Below are positions 36,801 through 45,336 of a DNA stretch of 64,000 nucleotides, one piece after another. Source of the stretch: Flectobacillus rivi (GTDB lineage Bacteria; Bacteroidota; Bacteroidia; Cytophagales; Spirosomataceae); NCBI RefSeq assembly GCF_030056655.1, contig NZ_JASHIE010000005.1, positions 310,001 to 374,000 on the forward strand, in the 5' to 3' direction. Position 1 is the first letter of the stretch. The number at the start of each line of letters is the position of its first letter. The translations under genes were made by a program, and so were the position numbers. The notes under the pieces are model-generated. The model saw only the letters and a list, made by a program, of their open reading frames with translations, had not been told where the DNA came from and did not search any database.

Positions 36801-38203
36801 CCTCTGTAGATCCTGAAGGTAATCCAGTAGAAATCGTAATGGGTCGTTCGGGTGAGGTTCAAATTGTGAATCCAGCTACCAACCAAGTATATATCACGAA
36901 CAACGTTCCGTATGGTGCTTACTTGCGTGTGAAAGATGGACAAACTATTACTAAAGGTGCAGAAATTTGTGCTTGGGATCCATACAACGCCGTAATCCTT
37001 TCTGAAGCAGATGGTATTGCAAGATTCGACTCAATCGAAGAAAATATCACTTACAAGGAGGAAGCCGATGAGCAAACTGGTTTGAGAGAAAAAGTTATCA
37101 TCGAATCTAAGGATAAAACAAAGAACCCTTCAATCGTAATTGTTAACAAAAACGGTGAAGAAACTTCTTTCAACGTACCTGTGGCTGCTCGCCTTTCTGT
37201 TGAGAATGGTGCTGTAATCAAACCAGGTCAAATTCTTGCTAAGATTCCTCGTGCAGCTGGTAAAACTCGTGACATTACGGGTGGTCTTCCACGTGTAACC
37301 GAGTTGTTCGAAGCTCGTAACCCATCTAACCCTGCCGTAGTTTCTGAAATCGACGGTGTAATTACATTAGGTGGTATCAAACGTGGTAACCGTGAAATCT
37401 ATGTGAAAGCTAAAGATGGTGCTGAACGTAAATACTTAGTTCCACTTTCGAAACACATTCTTGTACAAAACAATGACTTTGTTCGTGCAGGTGTGCCTCT
37501 TTCAGATGGAGCAATTACGCCATCAGATATCTTGGCTATCAAAGGACCAACAGCGGTACAAGAATACTTAGTAAATGAGATTCAGGACGTTTACCGTTTG
37601 CAAGGTGTAAAAATCAACGATAAGCACATCGAATGTATCGTTCGTCAGATGATGCAAAAAGTAGAAATCGTTGATTCTGGTGATACCATGTTCTTGAACA
37701 ATCAGAATGTAGACCGTTTTGCTGTACGTTTGGCAAATGACGATATTCTTGACAAGAAAGTTGTTGTAGATGCAGGGGACTCTGATAAAATGAAAGTTGG
37801 TATGATTGTAACGACTCGTGCGTTGCGTGATGAAAACTCTTCATTGAAACGTCGTGACTTACGTAAAGTAGAGGTTCGTGACGCTCAACCAGCAGTTTCT
37901 CAACCAAACTTGCAAGGTATTACTCAGGCGTCATTGGGTACTGAATCATTCATCTCGGCTGCGTCATTCCAAGAGACAACGAAAGTATTGTCTGAAGCTT
38001 CAATCAGAGCGAAATCAGATGGCTTAGATGGCTTGAAAGAAAACGTAATCGTAGGTCACTTGATTCCAGCAGGTACTGGTGTTCGCAAATACCAAGATTA
38101 TATCATTACTTCAAAAGAAGAGTTACAACAAATCGAAACGGCTAAAGAACAGCAAGCTCAACAAAAAGTGGGTGGCTATCGTAAAGCTCGTTGGATTGTT
38201 TAG
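33875..38203 (+). CDS. rpoC: RNA polymerase beta' subunit
   Basis: 1442 residues. The N-terminal zinc site is CHCGKYKRIRYKGIICDRC. The active-site Mg motif NADFDGDQMAVHVPL is intact, and GSVGEIIENPIL (bridge/trigger region) and the second zinc site CETRNGVCAKCYGRN are present. QSIGEPGTQLTLRTFHVGG is the conserved C-terminal clamp region. It is preceded by a 144-nt spacer after the inserted membrane gene; no promoter matching the TAnnTTTG consensus is evident there, so it is probably read from the rpoB promoter. Confidence 0.99.
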   Translation: MSFKKNRKLNSDFQRVTISLASPESILEGSHGEVTQPETINYRTYKPEMGGLFCERIFGPTKDWECHCGKYKRIRYKGIICDRCGVEVTEKKVRRERMGHIELVVPVAHIWYFRSLPNKIGYLLGLSTKKLDQVIYYERYVVVQPGIKEEDGVNKMDFLTEDEYLDIIDKLPRENQLLPDEDPQKFIAKMGAEALEMLLKRTALDDLSYSLRHSAANDTSQQRKAEALKRLKVVEAFREAGTRIENKPEWMVIKMVPVIPPELRPLVPLDGGRFATSDLNDLYRRVIIRNNRLKRLIEIKAPEVILRNEKRMLQEAVDSLFDNSRKVNAVRSEGNRALKSLSDMLKGKQGRFRQNLLGKRVDYSGRSVIVVGPELKMHECGLPKDMAAELFKPFVIRKLIERGIVKTVKSAKKIVDRKDPVVWDILENVMKGHPVLLNRAPTLHRLGIQAFQPKLIEGKAIQLHPLTCTAFNADFDGDQMAVHVPLGQEAILEASLLMLASHNILNPANGAPITVPSQDMVLGLYYVTKGRRHTPEYPIVGEGMKFYGFEEVVIGMNEGRVSKHANIEVKAKVRKEDGTLVDEMVKTVAGRVLFNLCVPEEVGYINELLTKKKLQQIISQVFKISGVARTAKFLDDIKELGYQMAFKGGLSMGIGDIIVPEEKAELITKATEDVASVTDNYLMGLITDNERYNAVIDIWTKVNSKITDTLMKQMENDQQGFNAIFMMMHSGARGSREQIRQLGGMRGLMAKPQKNLQGSVGEIIENPILSNFKEGLDVLEYFISTHGARKGLADTALKTADAGYLTRRLHDVAQDVIVNEEDCGTLRGIQIAALKDNEEIIEPLSERILGRVSIHDVHDPVTGELLIPAGEEITEEMATSVDDTAIDSIEIRSVLTCETRNGVCAKCYGRNLSTGRMVSIGEAVGVIASQSIGEPGTQLTLRTFHVGGTAQNVTLDATIKAKFDGIIRFEEMRTVASVDPEGNPVEIVMGRSGEVQIVNPATNQVYITNNVPYGAYLRVKDGQTITKGAEICAWDPYNAVILSEADGIARFDSIEENITYKEEADEQTGLREKVIIESKDKTKNPSIVIVNKNGEETSFNVPVAARLSVENGAVIKPGQILAKIPRAAGKTRDITGGLPRVTELFEARNPSNPAVVSEIDGVITLGGIKRGNREIYVKAKDGAERKYLVPLSKHILVQNNDFVRAGVPLSDGAITPSDILAIKGPTAVQEYLVNEIQDVYRLQGVKINDKHIECIVRQMMQKVEIVDSGDTMFLNNQNVDRFAVRLANDDILDKKVVVDAGDSDKMKVGMIVTTRALRDENSSLKRRDLRKVEVRDAQPAVSQPNLQGITQASLGTESFISAASFQETTKVLSEASIRAKSDGLDGLKENVIVGHLIPAGTGVRKYQDYIITSKEELQQIETAKEQQAQQKVGGYRKARWIV

Positions 38204-38230
38204 TCTAAACTTCATTTTGAACATATTTTC

Positions 38231-38275
38231 AAAGGCTCTTAGATTTAGTTCTAAGGGCCTTTGGCTTTTTTGATA
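38231..38275 (+). terminator. Terminator of the rpoB-rpoC unit
   Basis: AAAGGCTCTTAG pairs with CTAAGGGCCTTT (one G-T pair), followed by a T-rich run. It lies 27 nt after the rpoC stop. Confidence 0.8.
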
Positions 38276-38491
38276 GAAAATATCAAATTCTCAAAAGGGA
38301 TAAATCTTGCTTTATGGGTTGTAATTATTTGTAATACAGTTATTTGAGGTTTAAATATCCATGGTGATTTTTAATGATATTTTTCAAAAAAATGTCCATT
38401 TGTCTATTTTAAAGGCTTTTTAATAACCTCAGTACACCTTCCTAAGCAGTATCTTTTCAAAAGAAAAAAACTTAATTAAAAGCTGGAATAA

Positions 38492-38521
38492 TTGAATAGG
38501 TGATGTTTTTGATTAAATTTG
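38492..38521 (+). promoter_or_regulatory. Promoter of the DUF3467 gene
   Basis: -33 TTG (38492-38494), 19-nt spacer, -7 TAAATTTG (38514-38521); the ATG follows 26 nt later. The remainder of the 38204-38547 gap holds only the rpoC terminator and AT-rich sequence. Confidence 0.55.
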
Positions 38522-38547
38522 AAAATCAAACTTTTATGTTTTAAACT

Positions 38548-38868
38548 ATGGCAAATCAACAAGACGAGACACAAATTAATGTAGAGCTTACAGAGGAAAT
38601 GGCTGAAGGCGAGTACGTAAACCTTGCAATGATAGCACATTCACAAAGTGAATTTGTAATTGATTTTATTAAAATGATGCCAGGATTGCCTAAAGCACGT
38701 GTGAAATCACGTGTAATAATGACACCTGATCATGCTTACAGATTATTGAATGCTTTGAAAGATAACATTGCAAAATATGAGGATGTATACGGTAGTATTT
38801 CTGATGAGAAAGGCGCCATAGGCTTCCAATTCCCAACAAATTATAGTGGTCCAGTCGGAGAAGCATAA
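38548..38868 (+). CDS. DUF3467-family protein
   Basis: 106 residues, acidic. The sequence EGEYVNLAMIAHSQSEFVIDF and KARVKSRVIMTPDHAYRLLNAL match DUF3467, a short uncharacterised family common in Bacteroidota. In this phylum it is often found next to rpoC, as here, which suggests a link to transcription or simply conserved order. No catalytic residues or membrane segments are visible. It has its own promoter. Confidence 0.85.
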   Translation: MANQQDETQINVELTEEMAEGEYVNLAMIAHSQSEFVIDFIKMMPGLPKARVKSRVIMTPDHAYRLLNALKDNIAKYEDVYGSISDEKGAIGFQFPTNYSGPVGEA

Positions 38869-38910
38869 CTTTCGATTTGACTATTTACTATGAAAATTTA
38901 ATCCTATCTG

Positions 38911-39004
38911 CTTGGTTAACCTATCGGGTTTGAGTCAATTGATAGACTCCTAAATAAAAGAGTCTATCTTCTGGAATAGTTAACTCATACCCGAGAATAC
39001 CAAG
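38911..39004. ncRNA. Candidate structured RNA element of unknown family
   Basis: Nested complementary segments: outer CTTGGT (38911-38916) / ACCAAG (38999-39004); middle TCGGGTTTGAGT (38924-38935) / ACTCATACCCGA (38983-38994); inner GATAGACTC (38941-38949) / GAGTCTATC (38960-38968). A further small hairpin (CCAACC-TAAT-GGTTTGG) follows near 39031-39047. It lies in the 284-bp gap between the DUF3467 and uronate reductase genes. It may be a small RNA, a 3'-end element of the former or a leader of the latter. No known riboswitch was recognised. Confidence 0.4.
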
Positions 39005-39152
39005 CCTCTACCTGTAGTACACGCATTTTCCAACCTAATGGTTTGGGACACATCAACATCCTTAAGAAATAATATCTCTAAAATAGAGTAGAATAAACCC
39101 CTTATTTTACTTTCTAGTCAAGTATGTATTTACAAATTATATTCGTTGTGTG

Positions 39153-40604
39153 ATGGATCTTAAACTAACTAAGTCATTTTTGTCGACAGCTACTGCCCAA
39201 TTTAAAGGACAAGTACAAGTGCCTGATGAAACGCTATTCTCTTTACCTGAAAAAGTATTACAGTTTGGTACAGGCGTATTATTAAGAGGCTTATGCGATT
39301 ATTTTATCGATAAAGCTAACAAACAAGGTGTTTTTAACGGAAGAGTCGTTGTGGTAAAATCCACAGATAAAGGCGATGCCGATGCCTTTAATGAGCAAGA
39401 TGGCTTATATACTCACTGTATAAAAGGCTTAGAAAATGGTAAGTTGATTGAAGAAACAATCATTAATAGTGCTATTTCTCGTACCTTATCTGCCCGTAAC
39501 GAATGGAGTGCTATTTTGGAATGCGCACGCAACCCTGAAATGCAGATTATAATTTCGAATACAACAGAGGTTGGTATTGCATTACTCGAATCAGACAAGG
39601 TAACTTCGACACCACCGCAATCTTTTCCTGTAAAATTATTGGCATTCTTGTATGAAAGATGGAAACACTTTGGCGGTTCTGCTGAAAGCGGAATGGTGAT
39701 TGTTCCAACTGAGCTGATTGTTGGCAATGGTGATAAATTACAAGAAATTGTTTTAGAACAAGCTCACCGTAACGCACTTGAGCCTGAGTTTATCGAGTGG
39801 ATAGATACACATAATCGCTTCTGTAATTCATTGGTAGATAGGATTGTACCAGGGAAACCAGAAAATGCAACCGAAATCCTACAAAAATTAGGTTATCAAG
39901 ACGACCTAGTAATTATGTCGGAAGTGTATCGCTTGTGGGCTATTCAAGGCGACGAGCACGTTCGTAAGGTATTGAGTTTTGCACAAGTTGATGAAGGTGT
40001 TATTATCGATAAAGACATCGAAATTTATCGTGAATTAAAACTCCGTCTGTTGAATGGAACACATACGCTGATGTGTGGTATGGCGTATTTACTAGGTTTT
40101 AAATACGTAAAAGACGTTATGGCAAATGGCTATATGAGTCGTATTATTACCAATCTCATGTTGGGCGAATTGTCGTTGGCTATTCCATATAAAGTGGATT
40201 CAAAAACAGCAGATCGCTTCGGTCGTATGGTTTTGGATCGTTTCCGTAATCCATATATCAATCATAAGTTGTTGGATATTACGGTACAATATTCAGCTAA
40301 AATGCGTATGCGTAATATTCCCATCTTGATGGAATACTACCGTGAGTTTGGTCGTGCTCCAGAATTATTTGCCATGGGTTTTGCCGCTTATTTGCAGTTT
40401 ATGCATGCTGTAAAGGAGGTAAATGGCAACTATTATGGAGAATGTAACGGCGAGCATTATCAAATTAACTGTAACTACGCATCCTATTTTTACGAAGCTT
40501 GGGATAATTTTGATTTGCATAAAGTATTGTCTAATCGTAGTCTTTGGGGCGAAGATTTGACTCAACTAGCAGGCTTTGAAGAATCAGTATCTAAATACTT
40601 GTAA
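39153..40604 (+). CDS. uxaB: Tagaturonate/fructuronate reductase (mannitol dehydrogenase family)
   Basis: ATG at 39153 gives 483 residues. VLQFGTGVLLRGLCDYFID is the NAD-binding glycine motif, and STDKGDADAFNEQDGLYTHCIKG (residues ~70-92) and RLLNGTHTLMCGMAYLLG match the uronate-reductase branch of polyol dehydrogenases. The latter carries the catalytic Lys/Asn/His region (KLRLLNGTHT). The enzyme reduces 5-keto-hexuronates to altronate or mannonate with NADH. kdgK and uxuA nearby complete the mannonate route. UxaB versus UxuB specificity is not settled by sequence; the symbol is the best guess. Confidence 0.8.
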   Translation: MDLKLTKSFLSTATAQFKGQVQVPDETLFSLPEKVLQFGTGVLLRGLCDYFIDKANKQGVFNGRVVVVKSTDKGDADAFNEQDGLYTHCIKGLENGKLIEETIINSAISRTLSARNEWSAILECARNPEMQIIISNTTEVGIALLESDKVTSTPPQSFPVKLLAFLYERWKHFGGSAESGMVIVPTELIVGNGDKLQEIVLEQAHRNALEPEFIEWIDTHNRFCNSLVDRIVPGKPENATEILQKLGYQDDLVIMSEVYRLWAIQGDEHVRKVLSFAQVDEGVIIDKDIEIYRELKLRLLNGTHTLMCGMAYLLGFKYVKDVMANGYMSRIITNLMLGELSLAIPYKVDSKTADRFGRMVLDRFRNPYINHKLLDITVQYSAKMRMRNIPILMEYYREFGRAPELFAMGFAAYLQFMHAVKEVNGNYYGECNGEHYQINCNYASYFYEAWDNFDLHKVLSNRSLWGEDLTQLAGFEESVSKYL

Positions 40605-40633
40605 GCACTGTTTGTTTATCATATATTAAAATA

Positions 40634-40676
40634 AAAGAGGCGTTCTATCTCATCAAGAGTTTAGAACGCCTTTTTG
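40634..40676 (+). terminator. Terminator after the uronate reductase gene
   Basis: AAAAGAGGCGTTCTA pairs with TAGAACGCCTTTTT across a 14-nt loop. It separates the reductase gene from kdgK. Confidence 0.85.
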
Positions 40677-40757
40677 CATTCCTAAAATAAGATTTCTGAA
40701 ACGTATTTGTTATCTTTCGGAAAGCTATGTCTTATAACCATTAAGGAATCTGAAATC

Positions 40758-41765
40758 ATGAAAAAAGTAATCACCTTTGGCGAAGTTTTGATGAGATTAA
40801 CTACGCCTAATTTTGCAAGATTTTCACAGTCAGATGCTTTCAACATCAACTTTGGTGGTGGCGAGGCCAATGTGTCATCTTCTCTTGCAATTATGGGTAT
40901 TCCTGCAAGCCATGTTACAGTTTTTCCTGATAATGACCTTGGTTATGCTGCTCGCACTACATATCTCAAATACGGTGTTGGTACGGAGTTTATGCAAATG
41001 AAAGGAAATCGCTTGGGTATCTATTTTGTAGAAAATGGTGCCGCTATGCGCCCTTCAAAGGTAATCTATGATCGTTTTGATTCTGCTTTTGCTTTATTGA
41101 ACCCAGCTGATTTTGATTGGGAATCTATCTTTGCTGATGCGCAATGGTTTCATTTTACTGGAATATCTCCTGCTATATCGGCATCGGCTGCTGAAGCTTG
41201 CTTACAGGCAGTAAAAGTGGCTCGTAGAATGGGGTTAACTATCTCCGCAGATGTGGGCTACCGCAAAAATCTTTGGCAGTGGGGCAAAAAACCTAGCGAA
41301 GTGATGCCTGAGCTAATTTCGTATTGCGATATTATTATCTGTAGCAAAGGAGATGCAAATGATATGTTTGGAATTACACCAAATGATGAAAAGGGTAGTT
41401 TTAAATCTATTTGTCAGCAGATTTTAACTCAATTTCCCCAAGCAAGATTTGTATTGAATACCAAAAGAGGTCAAATTTCAGCGTCACATAATACCCTTTC
41501 AGGGCAATGCTGGAATGGTACCGAAATGATTAAAACGAAAACAATAGATATACCAAATATTATAGATCGAATTGGTGGGGGCGATGCCTTTATGGCTGGC
41601 TTTATTTATGCATATATTACTTTCCAAGATATTCAAAAAGCATTAGAATACGGTGTAGCTGCTTCAGCCTTGAAGCACACTGTGGAAGGCGATTTTAATT
41701 TGGCTACTTTACAGGAAATTGAAATGGTGGTAAAAGGCGATGTAAGCGGTAAACTTAAGCGCTAA
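40758..41765 (+). CDS. kdgK: 2-keto-3-deoxygluconate kinase (PfkB-family sugar kinase)
   Basis: From ATG at 40758 (MKKVITFGEVLMRLTTPNF) the protein is 335 residues; the upstream in-frame start at 40707 adds non-family residues. FGEVLMRLT and NFGGGEANVSSSLA are substrate-side motifs, and RIGGGDAFMAGFIYAY is the PfkB signature with the catalytic Asp. The enzyme phosphorylates 2-keto-3-deoxygluconate, the product of mannonate dehydratase. Neighbours in the uronate pathway support KdgK over other PfkB kinases. Its stop overlaps the convergent MocR-type gene by 4 bp. Confidence 0.82.
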   Translation: MKKVITFGEVLMRLTTPNFARFSQSDAFNINFGGGEANVSSSLAIMGIPASHVTVFPDNDLGYAARTTYLKYGVGTEFMQMKGNRLGIYFVENGAAMRPSKVIYDRFDSAFALLNPADFDWESIFADAQWFHFTGISPAISASAAEACLQAVKVARRMGLTISADVGYRKNLWQWGKKPSEVMPELISYCDIIICSKGDANDMFGITPNDEKGSFKSICQQILTQFPQARFVLNTKRGQISASHNTLSGQCWNGTEMIKTKTIDIPNIIDRIGGGDAFMAGFIYAYITFQDIQKALEYGVAASALKHTVEGDFNLATLQEIEMVVKGDVSGKLKR

Positions 41766-43213
41766 TCAATCATTATTTTTTTTAGAATTGACATAGATTC
41801 TTCAATTTCTGAAAGAGTCATCGAAGCAAAACCAATCCTACAAGCATTTAAAGGCTTATATGCGCTTCCGTTTGGCAAGTATAAGCCCTTTTTATGGGCA
41901 TTTTCAGACAAGCTTTCTAGGGGATATTTTTCAGAAAACTTCACCCAGATGGCCATACCGCCTTGCGGTTTTTCGAAAGATACTTTTTCTCCTAGCTCTT
42001 TTTCAAATAATTCACAGGTAAAATCCCGACGCTGACGATATTCTTTAAGCGCTTTAGTTACATGTCGTCTGAGTGTTCCGTCTTCTAATAAATCAGCCAA
42101 ACAAGCCTCAAGTATGGTATCTCCTTGGCGGTCAATAATTCTTCTTATTTTAGCAAGTTCTTCAATGATTTCAGGACTCGCTACTACATATCCTACTCTA
42201 AAAGTTGGTGCTATCAATTTAGTAAATGAACCAATATAGATAACTCTTCCTTGCGTATTAGCACTTGCCAATGGTAACACTGGACGATTAGCATAGTGAA
42301 AATCATAATCATAGTCATCTTCGACAATCCAAAAATGATAAGTTTCAGCAAGCTGCAATAAATGTAAACGACGCTCTGGTTTTAGCGTGACCGTAGTCGG
42401 ATGATAATGGTGTGAGGTAACATACACCATCCGAATAGGATGTTTTTGACATAGCTTTTCTAATGCAATAGTATCCAAGCCATCCTCATCCACAGGAATT
42501 GTCATGGTTGTAGCTCCAAAATGCTCAAAAGTTAAATTTGTCGCTTGATAACTCAACTCACCAACCACAACCAAGTCGCCCGAACGGATGAAAGCATGAG
42601 CTACTAAATAAATCCCCATTTGGCTTCCTCGTGTGCTAAGGATATGTTCGGCATCAATGGAAAGTCCTCTAGTTTGATTGAGTAATGTTGCCAAATTTTC
42701 TCGGAAACGACGTAATCCATAAACCTCCGTATAATTCAATAAAGCTGGCTCTGCGTAGTTTATGTAATGTGCATAACGTTTGGCTAATGCTTCCCTTGGA
42801 GCTAAGCGTGGGTCAGGCAAGCCATCGTTGAAGGCAAGATGGTGTTGAATTAATTTAGGTAAAAACAAACCCGAAGCTCGGTTGTTAAGGATACTATCTT
42901 TTTCGCTCGCTTCACTTATTTGAGTAGAAATAAATCCTTTTGCTTGAACAATTGGAAGTTGATTACTCACGAAAACACCTCTTTTCGGTAAAATTTCAAT
43001 CCATCCTTGCGATTGAATCTCTTCATAAGCCTGAATTACGGTCTGACGATTTATTTCTAATAAATCAGCCAATGGACGAGAACCCAAAAGTTTACAACCT
43101 TTTGGAATAATCCCACTTTGAATATGTTGAATAAAAGCATTGGCAAGCTGTACGTACAAAGGCACCGCCGAACCACGCTCCAATACTAAAATCGACTTAT
43201 AGGGAATTTGCAT
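41762..43213 (-). CDS. MocR/PdxR-type GntR regulator with aminotransferase-like domain
   Basis: 483 residues. The N-terminal GntR winged helix (residues ~15-80: PLYVQLANAFIQHIQSGII ... LLEINRQTVIQAYEEI) is joined to a fold-type-I aminotransferase domain with the PLP-lysine context IYIGSFTKLIAPTFRVGYV. Such proteins sense PLP or PLP-adducts. It is divergent from a flavin-binding split-barrel protein gene, the arrangement expected for PdxR-like regulators and their targets. Repeated CTGGACTA half-sites lie in the shared 111-bp control region. Confidence 0.9.
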   Translation of the reverse strand: MQIPYKSILVLERGSAVPLYVQLANAFIQHIQSGIIPKGCKLLGSRPLADLLEINRQTVIQAYEEIQSQGWIEILPKRGVFVSNQLPIVQAKGFISTQISEASEKDSILNNRASGLFLPKLIQHHLAFNDGLPDPRLAPREALAKRYAHYINYAEPALLNYTEVYGLRRFRENLATLLNQTRGLSIDAEHILSTRGSQMGIYLVAHAFIRSGDLVVVGELSYQATNLTFEHFGATTMTIPVDEDGLDTIALEKLCQKHPIRMVYVTSHHYHPTTVTLKPERRLHLLQLAETYHFWIVEDDYDYDFHYANRPVLPLASANTQGRVIYIGSFTKLIAPTFRVGYVVASPEIIEELAKIRRIIDRQGDTILEACLADLLEDGTLRRHVTKALKEYRQRRDFTCELFEKELGEKVSFEKPQGGMAIWVKFSEKYPLESLSENAHKKGLYLPNGSAYKPLNACRIGFASMTLSEIEESMSILKKIMID

Positions 43214-43258
43214 CTGGACTATTTCGCTATTTGTAACTGGACTAATAAACTATACCAG
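43214..43258. promoter_or_regulatory. Candidate MocR operator: two direct and one inverted CTGG half-sites
   Basis: CTGGACTA occurs at 43214-43221 and again at 43237-43244 (23 bp, about two helical turns, apart). TATACCAG at 43251-43258 is the inverse of CTGGTATA. Direct repeats with this spacing, and ATACCA-like half-sites, are established for MocR regulators such as GabR. Assignment here is inferred from position. Confidence 0.55.
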
Positions 43259-43324
43259 TAAAGATAGAAGTTTGTAACATGATTTTTCAACATATCTGTT
43301 AACAATTCACATTTACAAGCACTT

Positions 43325-43969
43325 ATGGAAGAGGTTAATTTAAAACCAAGTCGATTAGCAAAAAGAGCTAGCTATGACTCCGAACAAATTTACAGTATCC
43401 TCGACGAAGGATTGGTTTGTCAAGTAGCCTATGTAGAAAATGGTAGACCAATGATGATACCAACAGGATATTGTCGAATAGGGAATAAGCTCTATATCCA
43501 TGGCTCGGTTGGGAGTCATTTTATGCGCAGTCTCGCCGATGGTCGAGAGGTTTGCCTATCTGTTTCATTGTTGGATGGTTTGGTATTAGCTCGCTCGGCT
43601 TTTCATCATTCGGTCAATTATCGTTCTGTGGTAGTATTTGCACAAGCTGAACTTATCACCGATGAGCAAGAGGCATGGGATGCTTTAGAAGCTTTTACTG
43701 AACACGTTATCAAAGGTCGCTGGGCAGAAGTTCGTGAGCCAGATGCATCCGAAATGAAGAAAACAATGGTTTTAGCGTTTTCATTGGAAAAAGCTTCGGC
43801 TAAAGTACAAGTGGGTAATCCAAGCGATGATGAAGAAGATTATGAGTTACCAGTTTGGGCAGGAGTATTACCTTTAAAACAAGTTGCTCAAGCCCCAATT
43901 ACTGACCCACTCATGCGTCATGAAACGCCAATTCCTGATTATGTAGCAAATTATTCTCGCGGAAAATAA
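43325..43969 (+). CDS. Pyridoxamine-5'-phosphate-oxidase-like flavin-binding protein
   Basis: 214 residues. LVCQVAYVENGRPMMIPTGYCR and KLYIHGSVGSHFMRSL fit the FMN-binding split-barrel family (Pyridox_ox_2 type). The segment AFHHSVNYRSVVVFAQAELI continues the barrel. It probably binds FMN, but the substrate is unknown and true PdxH activity is not implied. It is divergent from the MocR-type regulator, whose likely target it is, and is followed by a GAGGG/CCCTC hairpin. Confidence 0.85.
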   Translation: MEEVNLKPSRLAKRASYDSEQIYSILDEGLVCQVAYVENGRPMMIPTGYCRIGNKLYIHGSVGSHFMRSLADGREVCLSVSLLDGLVLARSAFHHSVNYRSVVVFAQAELITDEQEAWDALEAFTEHVIKGRWAEVREPDASEMKKTMVLAFSLEKASAKVQVGNPSDDEEDYELPVWAGVLPLKQVAQAPITDPLMRHETPIPDYVANYSRGK

Positions 43970-43988
43970 GCTTTAATCTCTAAATCAA

Positions 43989-44011
43989 AGAGGGTAACTT
44001 GTTGCCCTCTT
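43989..44011 (+). terminator. Hairpin terminator after the flavin-binding protein gene
   Basis: AGAGGGTAAC pairs with GTTGCCCTCT (one T-G pair). The T-tract is weak, so termination may be partial. Confidence 0.55.
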
Positions 44012-44109
44012 CGCTATTCTTCAAATCTTTCTTAGGAATGATTGGGTAAAAAAAAACAAAGAATGCCTTTATAAATTAATCGCATCTTTTCATCCTAATC
44101 AATCTTAAA

Positions 44110-45297
44110 ATGCCCTTAGAACAAACATTTCGTTGGTTTGGTCCAAAAGACCCTGTATCATTGGCGCATATTCGTCAGGCAGGAGCTACAGGTATCGTAA
44201 CAGCACTTCACCATCTGCCCAATGGCGTAGTTTGGTCGTTAGAAGAAATTTTGACTCGTAAAGCCGAGATAGAAAAAGCAGGACTTAATTTTTCTGTAGT
44301 AGAAAGCGTTCCTGTACACGAAGACATTAAAAAGCGTTCTGGCAATTATTTGCAATACATCGAAAACTATAAGCAAAGTTTGTTAAACCTTGGTAAAGCA
44401 GGGATTGACACGGTGTGCTACAATTTTATGCCTGTATTGGACTGGACTCGTACCGATTTAGATTACCCATTAGCTGATGGTTCAACAGCCCTACGCTTTG
44501 ATGCGACTGAATTTGCAGCTTTTGAAGTATTTATTCTAAAAAGAAAAGGTGCAGAAGAAAGCTATACTGAAAGTCAATTGCAAAAAGCACATACTTGGTA
44601 TAATCAAGCGAGTGAAGCTGCCAAAACCAAGTTGATTCGTAATATTATTGCAGGTTTGCCTGGGAGTGAAGAAAGCTTTACAGTAGAAGAATTTGCTGCT
44701 GTATTAGGGACTTATCATGAAGTTGGAGATGCAGAATTGCGTGCCAATCTTTATGAATTCATCCGAGCTATTACTCCAGCAGCAGAAGAAGCAGGCATCA
44801 ATCTAGCCATTCACCCTGATGATCCTCCATATCCAATTTTGGGCTTACCACGAGTTGTAAGTACCGAAAGTGATGCAAAGCAACTATTAGCCGCTTACGA
44901 AAGTTCTAATAACGGTCTTTGTTTCTGTACAGGCAGTTATGGTGTGCGTGAAGACAATGACCTAGCAGGTATGGTCGAACGCTTGGGAAGTCGCATCAAC
45001 TTTATTCATTTACGTGCAACCAAACGAGACGCAGAAGGCAATTTCTATGAAGCTGACCATCTCGATGGTGATGTAGATATGTATGGTGTTATGAAAGGTC
45101 TTGTCTTGGAACAACGTAAGCGTATCGCAGAAGGTAGAAAAGATTATCGTTTGCCTTTCCGTCCAGACCATGGGCATCGTATGTTAGATGACTTAAATCC
45201 TGAAAAGCGTACCAATCCGGGTTACACCGCTATTGGTCGTTTGCGTGGCTTAGCCGAGCTTCGTGGATTAGAATTAGGAATCGCCAGAAGTTTGTAA
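44110..45297 (+). CDS. uxuA: Mannonate dehydratase
   Basis: 395 residues, standard length. LEQTFRWFGPKDPVSLAHIRQAG is the UxuA start (the ATG at 44110). IHPDDPPYPILGLPRVVST and NFIHLRATKRD, then PDHGHRMLDD near the end, carry the metal-binding His/Asp residues. The enzyme dehydrates D-mannonate to 2-keto-3-deoxygluconate, which KdgK phosphorylates. It is the third uronate-pathway gene in this segment and is followed by a terminator. Confidence 0.96.
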   Translation: MPLEQTFRWFGPKDPVSLAHIRQAGATGIVTALHHLPNGVVWSLEEILTRKAEIEKAGLNFSVVESVPVHEDIKKRSGNYLQYIENYKQSLLNLGKAGIDTVCYNFMPVLDWTRTDLDYPLADGSTALRFDATEFAAFEVFILKRKGAEESYTESQLQKAHTWYNQASEAAKTKLIRNIIAGLPGSEESFTVEEFAAVLGTYHEVGDAELRANLYEFIRAITPAAEEAGINLAIHPDDPPYPILGLPRVVSTESDAKQLLAAYESSNNGLCFCTGSYGVREDNDLAGMVERLGSRINFIHLRATKRDAEGNFYEADHLDGDVDMYGVMKGLVLEQRKRIAEGRKDYRLPFRPDHGHRMLDDLNPEKRTNPGYTAIGRLRGLAELRGLELGIARSL

Positions 45298-45302
45298 AAT
45301 CT

Positions 45303-45336
45303 TAAGCCTATGTCAAAAGCATAGGCTTTTTTATTT
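45303..45336 (+). terminator. Terminator of uxuA
   Basis: TAAGCCTATG pairs with CATAGGCTT around a 7-nt loop, followed by TTTTTATTTTT. Confidence 0.85.
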
